Below, piece after piece: positions 30,901 to 42,298 of a stretch of 64,000 nt of DNA. Location: contig JAPFFF010000066.1 of the NCBI GenBank assembly GCA_039105265.1, positions 62,001-126,000 of the forward strand, in the 5' to 3' direction. The stretch is from Tritrichomonas musculus. Taxonomy: Eukaryota > Parabasalia > Tritrichomonadida > Tritrichomonadidae. The position numbers were made by a program, and so were the translations under genes. The notes beneath the pieces are model-generated. The model saw nothing but the letters and a program-made list of their open reading frames with translations, ran no database searches and was not told where the DNA came from. Position 1 is the first letter of the stretch. Each line of letters begins with the position of its first letter.

Positions 30901-32641
30901 CTAAGTCACTTTTTCCAAGCTTTTCAGGAAGCATTGGGAATGCTATTATGCCATATTCATGAGTTTGGTCTTTATTAACATTGATGTTTCTTTGAAGCAT
31001 TCGTGACTTTTCAATCATGTCAGCACATGTCTCGTAATCAGCAAGCAATTCTTTGCAGAATCGTGCATATTGTCGCGTAACGAACCTGTTATTAGGGAAC
31101 AATCTAATTATGTGCATCATTGAGCCGTCACTTGATCTGATTGATTTAATGGCCCTTTTTGTGGCAACTTCCATGTCAGTAATGTTGCCTTGAATTGCCA
31201 TATCCCAAACATTTCTAAGGCGGTGTTTGGCTTGTGTTGTATGCTTTGTAATGCTGTTCAATTTGGTCTTTAAATCAGGTGACAAGTTTGCTTCTCTTTG
31301 CCTTCCAATTGACAATGATTGGAGCTTTACAGTTCGTGCTGCTAGTCCTTTAACTTTATTGGTAACAATGCTTCTAAATATCCAGGCAAGTGTCTGTGTT
31401 TCTTCTGGATAAATTGCACAGAATTTGGCATATATAAACCAAACTTCTCCTTTCTTCGGCCATCTTTCAATTCCCATCTTTAAAAAGCTCCAATTTAAGC
31501 AAATTGGATGAAGCTCTGAAAAACCGGTAACCGCCAAATTTATATAAGAATTGACTGATTTTACATAATGGTCAAAACATTCTAGATCATCAACAATTTT
31601 ATCTAGGATTCTAAGTCTGCTGACTGCATATCGCTTCAGTATGAAATCGCACAAAATAACAAAGACAACTTCAAGTGCGACGAAAATTCCAATGATGATG
31701 AAAGTGGCATCTTTTTTAAGTAAACTAAAGACTGAAATAATGATCGTTGTACAAAAGCCAGTGTAACAAGAAGCCATGTAAAAAGTTGACTCTTTATGCT
31801 TGATAAGTCCGCCTTGATAAAATGGTATTAATGAGGCTAAAACGTAAAGAACAGCTGCAACTAAATTGAATGCAATTGTAACAGTATGGGCAGCATGTTC
31901 AGATAGGCCAATAATAAGATTGATAAATAGGCTGGCGGTGATAAGTAAGTTTTGGGGCACCGTGCAGACTGTAATTAACGACATTGGTTGGAAGGTTAAA
32001 ACTTGTAATGCGATCGATAAGAATATGTAGAGATAAATTAAGGTTATGATAGCTGATATTATTAAAATAATAATGGCTCGTAATACACTATCATCTGCTG
32101 AAGAATCAAAGAAATATTTGCTAAATCTTGAAAACATAATTTCAATTGCGATTGGGGGTAAAACAAAACCAAAAGATGAAAAGAAGAAACTAATTATTGG
32201 TGGCAAAAATGATGGTAAATATGCATTTTTCTTATAAATTTTGGCGCTTATAACTAAAGTCGCTAAAAATAAAACTACGATAACAATATATACTATCATT
32301 ATGGGAAGTGAAAGGGAAGCATAGGTTTCTGGTGGAAATAAATAAAAGAATATGCTAAAGATGAAAAGAAATCTGTCAGATGGATAGTCAGTTTTCCAAA
32401 AATTCTTAAAACCTGGATTCAATGAAGGGCCGACAAGTTGCAAAATACGGATAACCGCGATGATATAATGAAGAATAAGAAATGGTGGAGAAACTGAGTA
32501 AATGTAAGAAATTAATTCAGTAATTTCTTTTCTCAAAAGCTTCGAAGCTGACTTTTCAAGGATTCCTCCATACTTATCATTATTGGAAGAGGCAAATGAA
32601 ATCGAGTTTGCTGTCACCGAAACAGTTGCATCAGCCTGCAT
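27980..32641 (-). CDS. Multi-membrane-segment class III nucleotidyl cyclase with PAS domain
   Basis: The protein has 1,553 residues. The N-terminal ~340 residues hold about eight or nine hydrophobic helices. Residues ~340-620 are a soluble helical region. Then come a helix at ~630 (SVITLLLYFILFAAPVII), a probable outside loop, helices near 860, 955 and 1,150, a PAS-like domain (~1,210-1,315, HLPDAIMVCSAEKNVEMTNS), a linker helix, and the catalytic domain (~1,368-1,545). Metal-binding Asp residues are present (VFMDIVSFTPW, KCIGDCYMA). The Lys of TKIKCIGD points to ATP rather than GTP. The usual Asp of the adenine pair is Glu (FEILG) and the transition-state Arg is Gln (NMAQQME). Large families of such cyclases are known in trichomonads. 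It converges with the caspase-like gene. The signal sensed is unknown. Confidence 0.85.
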   Translation of the reverse strand: MQADATVSVTANSISFASSNNDKYGGILEKSASKLLRKEITELISYIYSVSPPFLILHYIIAVIRILQLVGPSLNPGFKNFWKTDYPSDRFLFIFSIFFYLFPPETYASLSLPIMIVYIVIVVLFLATLVISAKIYKKNAYLPSFLPPIISFFFSSFGFVLPPIAIEIMFSRFSKYFFDSSADDSVLRAIIILIISAIITLIYLYIFLSIALQVLTFQPMSLITVCTVPQNLLITASLFINLIIGLSEHAAHTVTIAFNLVAAVLYVLASLIPFYQGGLIKHKESTFYMASCYTGFCTTIIISVFSLLKKDATFIIIGIFVALEVVFVILCDFILKRYAVSRLRILDKIVDDLECFDHYVKSVNSYINLAVTGFSELHPICLNWSFLKMGIERWPKKGEVWFIYAKFCAIYPEETQTLAWIFRSIVTNKVKGLAARTVKLQSLSIGRQREANLSPDLKTKLNSITKHTTQAKHRLRNVWDMAIQGNITDMEVATKRAIKSIRSSDGSMMHIIRLFPNNRFVTRQYARFCKELLADYETCADMIEKSRMLQRNINVNKDQTHEYGIIAFPMLPEKLGKSDLVISQATANEMSSSTIDLDENDQETQEREESSTFRDRIENLRIPSTCGMSVITLLLYFILFAAPVIILLLLIPSYIDGLIAPMEHMNSLSMARTVMYQIIAFGLQVLMERFNVFEQPEGTDKTYLPENFGSTYTTHEQLSYLCKQMTLYMEKIDLFRTYVKNNKNMDMAKDLIFEPSINYTFFSFTTPNPKMISLMSALADIVSQQRELIVNKTLNDSFVNTSAILNPSTSMTSIADNFNEALRLMIEYISDNDNQQQKLIMYIMIGAVCGSAVLFIISAVAGVRWIQSNKEETYRCITSFPKNEVSQLAENLRILKNESEGTSATNTNQETNKQEENILKMFMTGGTNGANSHDSLYIASLILLIMVLQIVSIILLAMTMKNISNNLRCNSPHLDYLQGMYANLVAATTCITSLIGFRYNYTSISNANKINLLERIDLRLEKSREYYNKARFGGSTIDEPPFAAFQKFVNEANKKFICPNEYQITTDFREICLCFTASDIIIFTEGVYRSFTIPYEHDPDHFEYLPNDESFRAIWDLLIFPVYDLLIFPMSSSIIDQITSDLNNMKNGQMIYLIILLAAGFVFEVALLFIFHSIDDHIRSVLKLILHAQPKVIASTPKIMQVLDGSFAKSRGDNGTRTEKFYEEVCGHLPDAIMVCSAEKNVEMTNSAFTRIFGEEMNEECKDKPISDFLNNSGFQGNVDNLLNAQPQKPSKEEVTYTAGKEKSVINLEIESAIINDRLIIVIRDITQTVRYNTLILEEKQKSDKLLGSILPASLVPRVQAGEKNISFAVQSATIVFMDIVSFTPWCGSLPAEKVMATLNLLFMKNDNLVAKYPTMTKIKCIGDCYMAAGGVFAEVNQPAVHAKEVVNFGLDALDAISDLNKELNESLRIRVGINTGGPIVAGVLGIGKPTFEILGPAINMAQQMEHHGVPSAVHVSRSVYELIYGDSFTIKERGQIEVKNGMVVTYLVGRKK

Positions 32642-33620
32642 ATGCTGATTTGCTTTTTTAAAAAATATTCGTTAGGGAAAAATTTGAATGCAATTTTTTG
32701 TTCAATAACTCGGATATTTCTATAGTTAAAAAATAAAAAAAACGAGTTTTTTTTCAATAATCTTTTCTTTCAATTTTCCATAAAAAAAACTATCATAATA
32801 TATATATATATTATATATATATATTTGATTAAACAAATTCAAAAAATAAAAAGAAAAACATAGCATATAAACTAATCTTAGATAAAAAATTCTATTGAAG
32901 AATTACAGAATAAACTTTTTCAAAAGAATATACAAATACTCATTGTTTTTGGCATCACGTACAAAGTATCAATATTAAGTATAAATAGGATTTTTTATGA
33001 AAAAAAATATTTTCTTTTTTGAGATATTATAGAAATTTTGAAAAATTATGAAAAAGTTGATTTAATGTATTAAACGATAGAATTTTCAAATGAAAATAAA
33101 GATAATATAAAGTCAATGAATAATATAAGGTTTGATAGATAAATAGATTTAACTAGTAAAAACATTAAAGTAATTTCAATTTTCTTATTTCAATTCAAAA
33201 GATAAATTAACCTTGCCTTTTGAATGATTATATTAACGTACATGTTATGAACAAAAAAAATAATTCAATTTTAAAATAATTTAATAAAACGTTAAGGCTT
33301 TGTTTTTTTATGATAAAAATAAAATTTTAATTATTTAAAGAATATTTATATATAAAACAATACTTGCTATTTATAATAAAGAAAAATTTAATTTAAATCA
33401 AATTAAATTTCAAAGAAATGATAGTCTTGTTGTTTATAACAAAGAATCAGAATTTATCATACCCAATTGAAATATTTCTATTATTTCAATAAGTTCATTG
33501 AAATTTGGATTTTATAATTGAAGTGAATGATTTCATCATTCAATTGATCAATTGAGTAAATGATTGGTTTAATTCAATTAGACATCGTTAAAAAGTCAAT
33601 TCTCTCAATTTTTTGAATAA
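32642..33620. other. Gene-free AT-rich DNA upstream of the cyclase
   Basis: It contains the cyclase promoter region, where no clear Inr is seen, a TATATATA palindrome near 32,800 and low-complexity A/T. No coding signal appears. Confidence 0.5.
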
Positions 33621-33624
33621 AAAA

Positions 33625-33668
33625 ATTCAGAAGAGTATCAAGAAGTCAATATTCTTCTGAATTTTTCT
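33625..33668. repeat. Hairpin AAAATTCAGAAGA / TCTTCTGAATTTT
   Basis: A 13-bp near-perfect inverted repeat around a short loop. It could be a tiny MITE or a chance AT structure. Confidence 0.4.
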
Positions 33669-34154
33669 GAGCAATATTGACTCGTAAAAATGATAATAGA
33701 AATGAATAGAAAAAGATTTTATTGAAATTTAGAGATAATATTGGTTATATATATTGAAAAATATCTAATCATCTTGTTTTGATTAAATATTTTTCATCCT
33801 TATTTCTAGTTACCTGCCCTAAAAATCATCATGTTATTTTTTTTTTTTTTGATATAGGATTTTTTCCCAATTTTATCTGTACCAGTGTTTTTGCAATGCT
33901 AATGACTTTTATCATTAATTAGAATGATTATTTTTTCTTTGTTAGAAGGTGGAAACTTATATTTCGTCAAATTTTTAATAAATATGATCCCTAATCTTGC
34001 AAATTTTCGAACCATACCGTTTCAATAAAAGTCGTCATTATTCTAGGTTCAAGGAGAATAATGCTCTAATTGTTTTTTGTTTCTATTTGAAGGAAAAATG
34101 GAGGAAAATTTCATAAGTTTGAAGGTTAACTTTTTAAGATCTCTTGATCAATAG

Positions 34155-34329
34155 ATAAAATATAAAATATAGTAACAATTTAATATTTTATTTTTGAATT
34201 ATTTACTATACATAAAAAATCAAAATCCAAGTTTTAATAAAATCTAACTTTTTTGAGATATAAAAACACAAAAACAAATTTTTTTAAATAAATAAAATAT
34301 AAAATATAGTAACAATTTAATATTTTATT
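34155..34329. repeat. Direct repeat of 38 bp, 137 bp apart
   Basis: The block starting ATAAAATATAAAATATAGTA occurs at 34,155-34,192 and again, unchanged, at 34,292-34,329. The DNA between is AT-rich and noncoding. Confidence 0.6.
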
Positions 34330-35291
34330 ATGTTTATAGGTAAAGATTTTATTTTCAAATTATAACAAAATAATATTTAAAGTAAAGTAAAATAAATAAA
34401 AACAATAGTTTGAATAGTTCTCAAAAGCTTTTTTTTATTTGAATTTTTTTTTGAATGGAATCTTTACCGTTTAACATCTCTAATTTCAATTTCTAACAAA
34501 AGTTTATGAAAACAAAATATAAAATATTTTATCAAAAAAATTAGTATTTCCAAATAATAAAATAAAAAAGCATTTATGTAATTAATTAAGCTTAAATTAC
34601 TCTCAATTTTTTGAATTGAAGAAAAAATTCAAAAGTTAATATTTTTGATATTTTTTTTTATAAAAATAGAATAAGAATAAAAAAATATCAGAAGAATTTT
34701 TTTTATTAAAAACAAACTCTTATAGAAAATTTTTTGATTTTAATATCTCGTGAAATAAAGAAGAAAAATACAAATTCTCAGGCCAAAACTAATATTTTAT
34801 GTCGATAACTATATTGGGATATATGGGATAAAACAATTATGATTGTATAATTATAGAAGAAGAACATTTTTTTGTTTTTGAATATTCAATGCATACAAAT
34901 TTTGAATTATTATATTTTTATTATTTCAATTTTTAAATAAACTTGAAATTAAAAGCCAGACCACTTTTTTTCATTCAATTATTTTGGCATAACAATATTT
35001 TATTTCAAATAAAAATTTTATAACTTTTTTTTTCAATTTTCTTAAAAAGCCAAATATAATCAGAAAAATATTTTTTAAAAAAATATATTTATCACATTAT
35101 TTTAAAACTATTGATAATTCAAAATGGATTATAATATTTCCATATATCTAAAATTTATAGATAAAAATAAAAACAATTTTTTTATTTTAAATTAAAATAA
35201 GATATTTAACAAATTAATTTGAGTATTGAAACTTTATCAAAAATTAAGATCCTCAGAAGATCTTACCAACCTTCTTTAGCTCTTTCAAACT

Positions 35292-35702
35292 TTCAACAGC
35301 AATATATACATCACAATTTTTATTAAATAATACTTCTTTAGTATATAACTCTTTTTTACTACTTCTTTTCAACACGATTATTCTTATCTTACTCAATAAA
35401 CTTCATTAAGCTAAAATCAGAAGCGCTATTTTACACCACACGTTTTATTAAACAAAAGTTCTTCATATTGTAACTCATTTCTACAACTTTTTATATTTCC
35501 AAAATTATTTCTCATCACGCCTTACAAACTTCCTCAGACATAATCAACAGCACTATATACATCACAATCTTTATTAAATAATACTTCTTTACGTTATAAG
35601 TCATTTCTACTACTCCTTTTTTAGCATATCTTATTCTTATCTTACTCAACAAACTTCCTCAGACAAAATCAGAAACGCCATTTTACACCGCATGTTTTAT
35701 TA
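35292..35702. repeat. Duplicated ~160-bp unit
   Basis: Segment 35,292-35,450 returns diverged at 35,542-35,702, sharing TTAAATAATACTTCTTTA, TATTCTTATCTTACTCAA and ATTTTACACC. It has no ORF. It is an old tandem or segmental duplication. Confidence 0.55.
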
Positions 35703-35805
35703 GCCATTAGCTAAATATCTCAGCAAATAATTTTCTTTAATAAAAGATATTTTAACAAAATTATATTTTTTAAAAATTGAAAATTTATAAATTGAAGGAA
35801 ATTAA

Positions 35806-35934
35806 AACTCAGACCATATTTTGAATGCAAACGCGAAGTAACGATCAAAAATTGAGATATAAAAAATTTTAACGATCAAGTAAAGTATTCAAATCATATT
35901 CAAATAGTGGTCTGACTTTTCGGTCCCAGTTTAA
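35806..35934. repeat. Small MITE-like inverted repeat
   Basis: Left TAAAACTCAGACC and right-end complement TAAACTGGGACC are similar to each other and to the ends of the TA-flanked element at 60,010. The length is about 130 bp. Inside, TAACGATCAA occurs twice. The match is weak. Confidence 0.3.
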
Positions 35935-36685
35935 TCAATTTAAATAAAAAGTAATAAAAAAAATCAGGTTCATAGACTTGTTCAATATATGATAATATCA
36001 GGATATCACATAGAATATGATTATTCCTCAATCCGTATAATTGTCTTATATTTGTATTGTTGTATTGAAATTACTATAATAGATTATATTATATTATTTG
36101 ATAAGGTATATGGTATAAACTTAAAAAATGCATAAGAATTCAATAATAACGTTTTTGGTGAAAAATTGCTAAAATTGGATGAAAATTTGGTTTATTTCAA
36201 ATCAGATGAAGCAAACAATGATGATTGAATTAGACATTTAGCTTATAAATCAATATTTAAGTTACTTAATGAATTTATAGAACTTTTTACAAATACAATA
36301 AACAAATTTGTCGATACATGTATTAAATATTGATAAAAAATCTATATTTTTCAAAAAAAAATATATCAATTACATGCATTATAAATTGTATTATTGCATT
36401 ATAACGATTAAAAAGGAATAAGTATTTTATATTTTGAGAAAAAGTAAAAAAAAAAAAAAGATAAAGATAGAAAGAGGCATGTCAACCAAAATTCTACTCG
36501 ATAAATTTTTTTGAAAATGATAATATAAGATTTAAATGATGTATATTAAAACTTTTCCTCTTGAGCAAACGAAAACTTCTATACAGTTTTTAGTTCTCAT
36601 TTAAATCATCATTTTTAACTCAATATCTTCAATTCAAAAAGTAGATATATTCAAATTTGATATATTGAAAAATGAATTCTCTTTC

Positions 36686-38000
36686 ATTTTTGAAAAGGGA
36701 GGCCAACGAAATTGAATGAATTTAAAATTTTCTATTATTTTCCATTTATCTCATTAAAATAAGTACATTTACAAATAATAACTATTTATTTAATATTTGT
36801 ATTAAATATTGTTAATAATATTTTGTTTTATTTTGGTCAATGCATCAATATCCATAATAGTCGATCTGCTAAAATGAGATATATCCTGAATTAAATATGA
36901 GTTTCAATTACTTGGTATATAAATATGCAATATTTAAGCAATCGTTTTTTAAATAATTTTGTTTTTCGTTGAGATACCTTTGATACAAAAAATTTTGTAA
37001 GAGCTTTTTAAAAAGAAAATATCTAAAAATTGGCACATCCTTTTATAAATTAATTCTTTAGTCATATTAATTTAATAAAAATAGAACTAATAAAATAATT
37101 AATATTTAAATCCTAACTCAAATTATTGAGAAATATGTATTTTATTTCAATAATGGCAAAATAAAGCCGATCTAAAAAACAAAAATGGCCTTGATTCTTT
37201 CAAAAAAAGATTTATTTTGTAAATAAATTCTATATATGCAACATACATGATTTAAATATATTGATTTCTAAAAGTAACGTTGAAATAATTACATTATGGA
37301 GAGATTCATATAATTAGTTCCATCAAATTAAAATATTTCATTCCATAATTAGAGGTGAAATATTATATACTTATAGTATATTTATAATTAAAAATCAAAA
37401 TCATGATTCGTTTGACTGTTATCATATTGCGATTTATATAGCTTTACATTTAAATTAAAATCGCAAACAAATTACAATAATTGATTATATATATCAATTA
37501 TACTCCATTAATGCTTTAAACATATTTGATTTTTCCCGTCTTATGATTATTTCAACCAATTAAGAAAATTTTAATTTATTTGTTTTTTGCTTTTCAAAAC
37601 ACAAAAAATTGTTTTATTATAAACATTCAGATCTTATTCCGTAAAAAAGTTATTTAATTTAAGATGATTTACTATGTAAATAAAAAAAATCCAATGATTT
37701 TTATTCTTAATATAATTGTTTATTTTATGAATGAATATATAAAAATATTTTTTGATTTTAAATTTATATTATTTGAAGATTATTGAGAAATAAGAAAAAT
37801 ATTATTTTTATATTTCATTCAAATTAATTCAAATTTTAAAAAATAAAAATATCTAATTATTTAAAATAAAATAAAAGTAATAATGAGATGCATTAGTAAT
37901 TAATTTTAATATATATATTAATATTAGAATATATAATTTCCAATATAACTGTACTTTGAGTTAGATGTGAAAGCTTTCGTTGGCCTCCCTTTATTTTTGA
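36686..38000. mobile_element. 1.3-kb TIR element with 8-bp target duplication
   Basis: An 18-bp perfect terminal inverted repeat, AAAGGGAGGCCAACGAAA, bounds 36,694-37,992. Outside it the 8-mer ATTTTTGA occurs on both sides (36,686-36,693 and 37,993-38,000). No transposase is readable inside. An 8-bp duplication fits hAT-type, but the terminal bases are not the usual CA/TA of hAT, so the superfamily is left open. Confidence 0.75.
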
Positions 38001-41000
38001 TAAGATCATGATTGAATACCATTTCAATTTGAGAGAATTTTTATTGAATAGCTTTTCAATTTGAGAGAAGGTTAATTGAATATTCTTTCAATTCGAGAAG
38101 AATAAATATGTTTTATTTATAACTTGGAAATTGAATTTTCAAAAATTTATTTTATGATATAAATATACTTAGATATTAATTTAGAATTTATAAAGGTAAT
38201 TATATTGGTATATCACAAAAAATTTAAAATAAATATTTTAAAATATTTATAAATTTTTTTGATTGGCTAAATATTGAATCTTTTTCTTGGAAATTTTATT
38301 TGTAATATAATAATATTTTATGTTTATTATATTTTTTAAATTATTCCATTTTTATATAATAAATTGTATTATAAATAATAAGTGTAAATAATGATTTATT
38401 GGCAAATATTTTAAGTAGTGATTTTTACATCAAATGAAGTTTTTTGAAGCAATGAATAAAATTAAATATTAGCAAATCAAATATATATACAAGCATTTAT
38501 TATCAAATATGAATTAGAATTAATAATTCGTCAATTCTTTCAGAAAATTGTGAAATCGGAGATTTTTGTCACATTTTGGAAAAAATTTAGCAATTCAGTT
38601 ATATTTTATTTATTATATTATAATATATATCTTTATATTTATTTTAAATCAATTTAAAAAAATAAAATTCACATTATACTCGAGCATCACCATTATTTTT
38701 ATATTTTATAATTTCTTAGAAATTGAAACAAATATTTGGATTAATATGATGACAGTAGCTATTATTTTTTTATTTTTTATTAATATATGTAGTATATAGA
38801 TAATAATATATGCAAATAAAAATTCATTTATAATTATTATAAAAAGATATACACTCAAAAAATATTTGAATGTGATTGGAGTATTTTTGAATTATAAAAA
38901 TTGATAAGTTTATCTTTTCTTTTTGTTTAGTTTATACGTTATTCTATGAATTTTTTGTAAAAATATAAAATTTATATCTAGAAAAAGTGAATTCTTTTTC
39001 AGGGGCTTTTTCTCTTTTCTATATAACCTCTATTTTACAATTAAAATAAACCATACAAAATGGTACTCAGAAAATAAATTCAAAATTTTGAATTCAAACC
39101 GTATTATTAAAAAATGTATTATCTCAATATATAACAGAAATATAAATATTTAAATATTATAATAACATTTATATATATAAATATACAATATATAATAAAT
39201 TAAATCAAATTAAAACGCTATTTTAATATAAATATATTTGTTTTAAAATTTGTATCATGATATTATTTTTTGTTACATTATTATATCTTATTGATTATTT
39301 AATAATATTTATTTAAAAATGAAATAATATGTATACAAATAACTACACAAATAAATTGATAATAAATATATTAAATAACCTATTAAATAATCAAGTATTT
39401 ATTATTAAATAATTCAATGATATTACACAAATTTTGTGAGATATTGGATTCTTTTCTCAATTTGTAAATTTTCATATTCTATAAATATACATAAATAAAT
39501 GAAAACATACAAGAAAATATTTTTTAAAATTACTTGAGATTATCATAAAATGAAATATTCAAGCCTAAGGAGCTTAATTTTGAATTAATCAACAGAATCT
39601 AATCTATTAATTCTATGTTTAATCGACAATCGTCCCAAAATTCATTTCTTAAAACACATATTAAGACATCAAAAGGCATAAAACTTCAGAAAAAAAGATC
39701 AAAATCCATGTTTGTTAAATCCAAGATTTATTCTAGATTCACAATTAAAATAAAAGAAAACTCTCTTTGAAATTCAAAATTTTAAAATGAATCATAAGTA
39801 ATGATCGTTTAAAAAATCATACTTTGCAACTCTAAAAAGAGTTTTTAGTGAATAATCAAAACTTTTATAAGCCAATTCTCAAATTGAAAAGAGATGGCAT
39901 TCCATTCAAAAAAGAAAATGATCAATTGCTTATGTAAATAGTTAAAACCCAAGAGTATTATAATAAAAAATACATATTTTTTTTTATTTTAATTTTTTCA
40001 ATTATTCCTATTCAAAAAAATTCAATGACAACTGAAAAATAAAAACATATATTTAGCTGCGATCAACGAATAAATACTTATAAATAATTAATAATTCCAA
40101 TTAATATTATATTATAAATATAATATATCATATAAAAGAATTTTTATTCCAAACAAAACTCCACCCACCTTTTTTTATTTTGTTTTTACAAAGTAGGTAA
40201 AATCATTATTTGATTTGTAATAAAGAAGTATATAATTTATAAAATCTAACACAATCTTTAAAAGATGGAATATTTTACCATTATAAATGTTTGAAAAAAT
40301 TCAGTGATACTTTGAAATAATTGAGGCAAGACGTTAATTTTTTATTTATAAATTTTTAATAATTCTTTTTTTTTTTCTTTATCAGAAGCAAATTACAAAA
40401 AAACAATTAATTAAATATAATAGAATACAATATGATGAAGATTAAAAATAGGGTCTTTCAAACCTGGGCAATCTCAATCTTTTTAAAAACGTTTGCCTTT
40501 TGAAATTTTTTAAAAAAATAAAAATATCTAGTTTATACTTGAATTTTATTTTAATAAAAATATATAATCATATTTAATAAACAATATTATAAATGAAAAC
40601 ATTTATTAATTTAATCAATCTTTAAAAAACTTCAATAATTGATCAAATTTGATTTTATTGTTTCTCGAAATTGAACAGAGGAATATGCTCAATATTTGAC
40701 CAACAACTTGTTAAACATATAAATATTGTCTGGTATCGATTATATACTGAAAACTAGAACAGAAAAAATTTCGAACACTTCTAAAATAATTATTTATATA
40801 GCACTTTTCAAAAAAATCTTCAAAATATATGCTTTTTGCTACTTAAATAGCAAATAATTTGCTGATATTAACAATTTTTTTACCAAAAATGCATAAAAAA
40901 GAATTCAAGAAATCATATAATGTGAAAGATATATTATTATTTTCAAAAAACCTTATATTGCATAACAATAATCGTCTTTTTCGAAATAATAAAAGATCAA

Positions 41001-41110
41001 TTCAGAAAAATATAATGGAATTTCCATAATAGAAAGATATTTATTTATTTATCTAGAATACTTGTGAAATGTTTTTACTTTAGGTTTTTTTGAAATTGAA
41101 TTATCAGTTA
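38001..41110. other. Gene-free AT-rich DNA
   Basis: Low-complexity A/T sequence with short hairpins (for example GAAAAAG/CTTTTTC near 38,981). The longest open stretch (38,566-38,799) is pure AT bias, and I do not regard it as a gene. Confidence 0.5.
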
Positions 41111-41192
41111 GACAACTTGGCCGAGTGGTTAAGGCGAGGGATTGCTAATCCCTTGGGCTTGTCCCGCGTGGGTTCGAATCCCATGGTTGTCG
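41111..41192 (+). tRNA. tRNA-Ser (anticodon GCT)
   Basis: The 82-base gene folds as a type II tRNA. The acceptor is GACAACT/GGTTGTC with G as the discriminator base. The D arm contains an A box (TGGCCGAGTGG). The anticodon stem AGGGA/TCCCT encloses TTGCTAA. A long variable arm is present, and the T arm contains the B box GGTTCGAATCC. There is no intron. A run of about 20 T follows directly as a polymerase III terminator. CCA is not encoded. Confidence 0.95.
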
Positions 41193-41212
41193 TTTTTTTT
41201 TTTTTTTTTTTT
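41193..41212 (+). terminator. Pol III terminator T run
   Basis: An uninterrupted T run starts at the base after the tRNA. Confidence 0.8.
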
Positions 41213-41322
41213 GTTATTATGTATCATCCTTACTCTTCTAGCCTCCTCCATCAATTAAAAAAAATTTTTATTTAAGATATTTCTATTATAATTAAACAAA
41301 TACATTTTCTTTAATTATGCCT

Positions 41323-41650
41323 TTCATTCCTTCTAAAACATGAAAATAGGTGAAAGATATTTTTAATTTTGACCATGAATTGCGAAAGAAATGCAAAAAT
41401 AGTTTTGTAGTATTTCAATTATTTGTTTTAAGTTGTTTGATATTATTAAAAAATAGGTGAAAGACATTTTGAATCTTTTTGCATTTCTTGATAATGCGAT
41501 TCATTGATGTAGTTTAATTTAAATTATATAAACAGTGCTATCAATTTTATATATATATATAAAGTTCAACTTATATCAAAATGACATCACCTGAGTTGGT
41601 ATATCTTTCAATATAATTCAAAATCATTTTCATGTTTTAGAAGGAATGAA
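41323..41650. mobile_element. 328-bp MITE with 25-bp perfect inverted ends
   Basis: TTCATTCCTTCTAAAACATG (first 20 of 25 bases) starts the left end, and its exact inverted copy ends at 41,650. Inside, AGGTGAAAGA occurs near the left end and again in the middle. No ORF is present, and no clear target duplication is seen. It lies 130 bases downstream of the tRNA gene. Confidence 0.65.
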
Positions 41651-42298
41651 GTCTTATTTGTATGATTTCTCTTTAAATTAGAAGCAATAATCAAATGTTT
41701 AATAGTTAACTTTTTTTAATTAACAAAATCAAACACATGTGATGCCAATTTGATGAAATTGACAAAAAAGAACAAAATAATCTCGATTTCTATTTAATAG
41801 AATATTTCACAAGCGACAGCCATCTCCAATTTGATGATGAATATTTTTTTCTGAAGAAAACACATACAAAAAAAATCAGGAATGGTGAAGTTGGATTTCT
41901 TTCATTTTTTGAGTACTTTATTTTTTATACTCCTCAGAAATCTCTTTTTTTCTCACAATTTTTTTCAATTAAAAATATTTTACAACTATCAAGCAACTCA
42001 GAATTATTTGAACACATTGAGCACATCATTTTATTTGCTGGCATGATCTGTAAACTTATTTTGAAATAATATATTAATTCAAAGTCAAAAAACACCATAA
42101 TCATTGTTTTAGAGAAAACTTTAAAACATTAATTTTCAAACCAAACAATTTAAAAATCATTTTATGCCAATAAAAAAAGATCTAGCAAATTAAGTTACTA
42201 AATAAATCTGTTTTAAATATAAATTTCTTATAAAAGCATAGAAACAGTTAAAAAAAAAATCGTTTTTTTAATTAAAATGACTGGCTTATCAATTTTCT
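41651..42298. other. AT-rich spacer downstream of the kinase
   Basis: No gene or repeat is recognised here. It is the 3' flank of the kinase gene. Confidence 0.5.

Noticed and set aside
38566-38799. 77-codon Ile/Phe-rich ORF, membrane-like
   Set aside because: This is what AT-rich DNA gives by chance. There is no conserved copy and no neighbouring signals.
32642-41110. Polinton or retrovirus-like genes in the gene desert
   Set aside because: I see no integrase, polymerase B, capsid or protease motifs on either strand.
41090-41275. 61-codon ORF over the tRNA
   Set aside because: It reads through the tRNA gene and its terminator T run.
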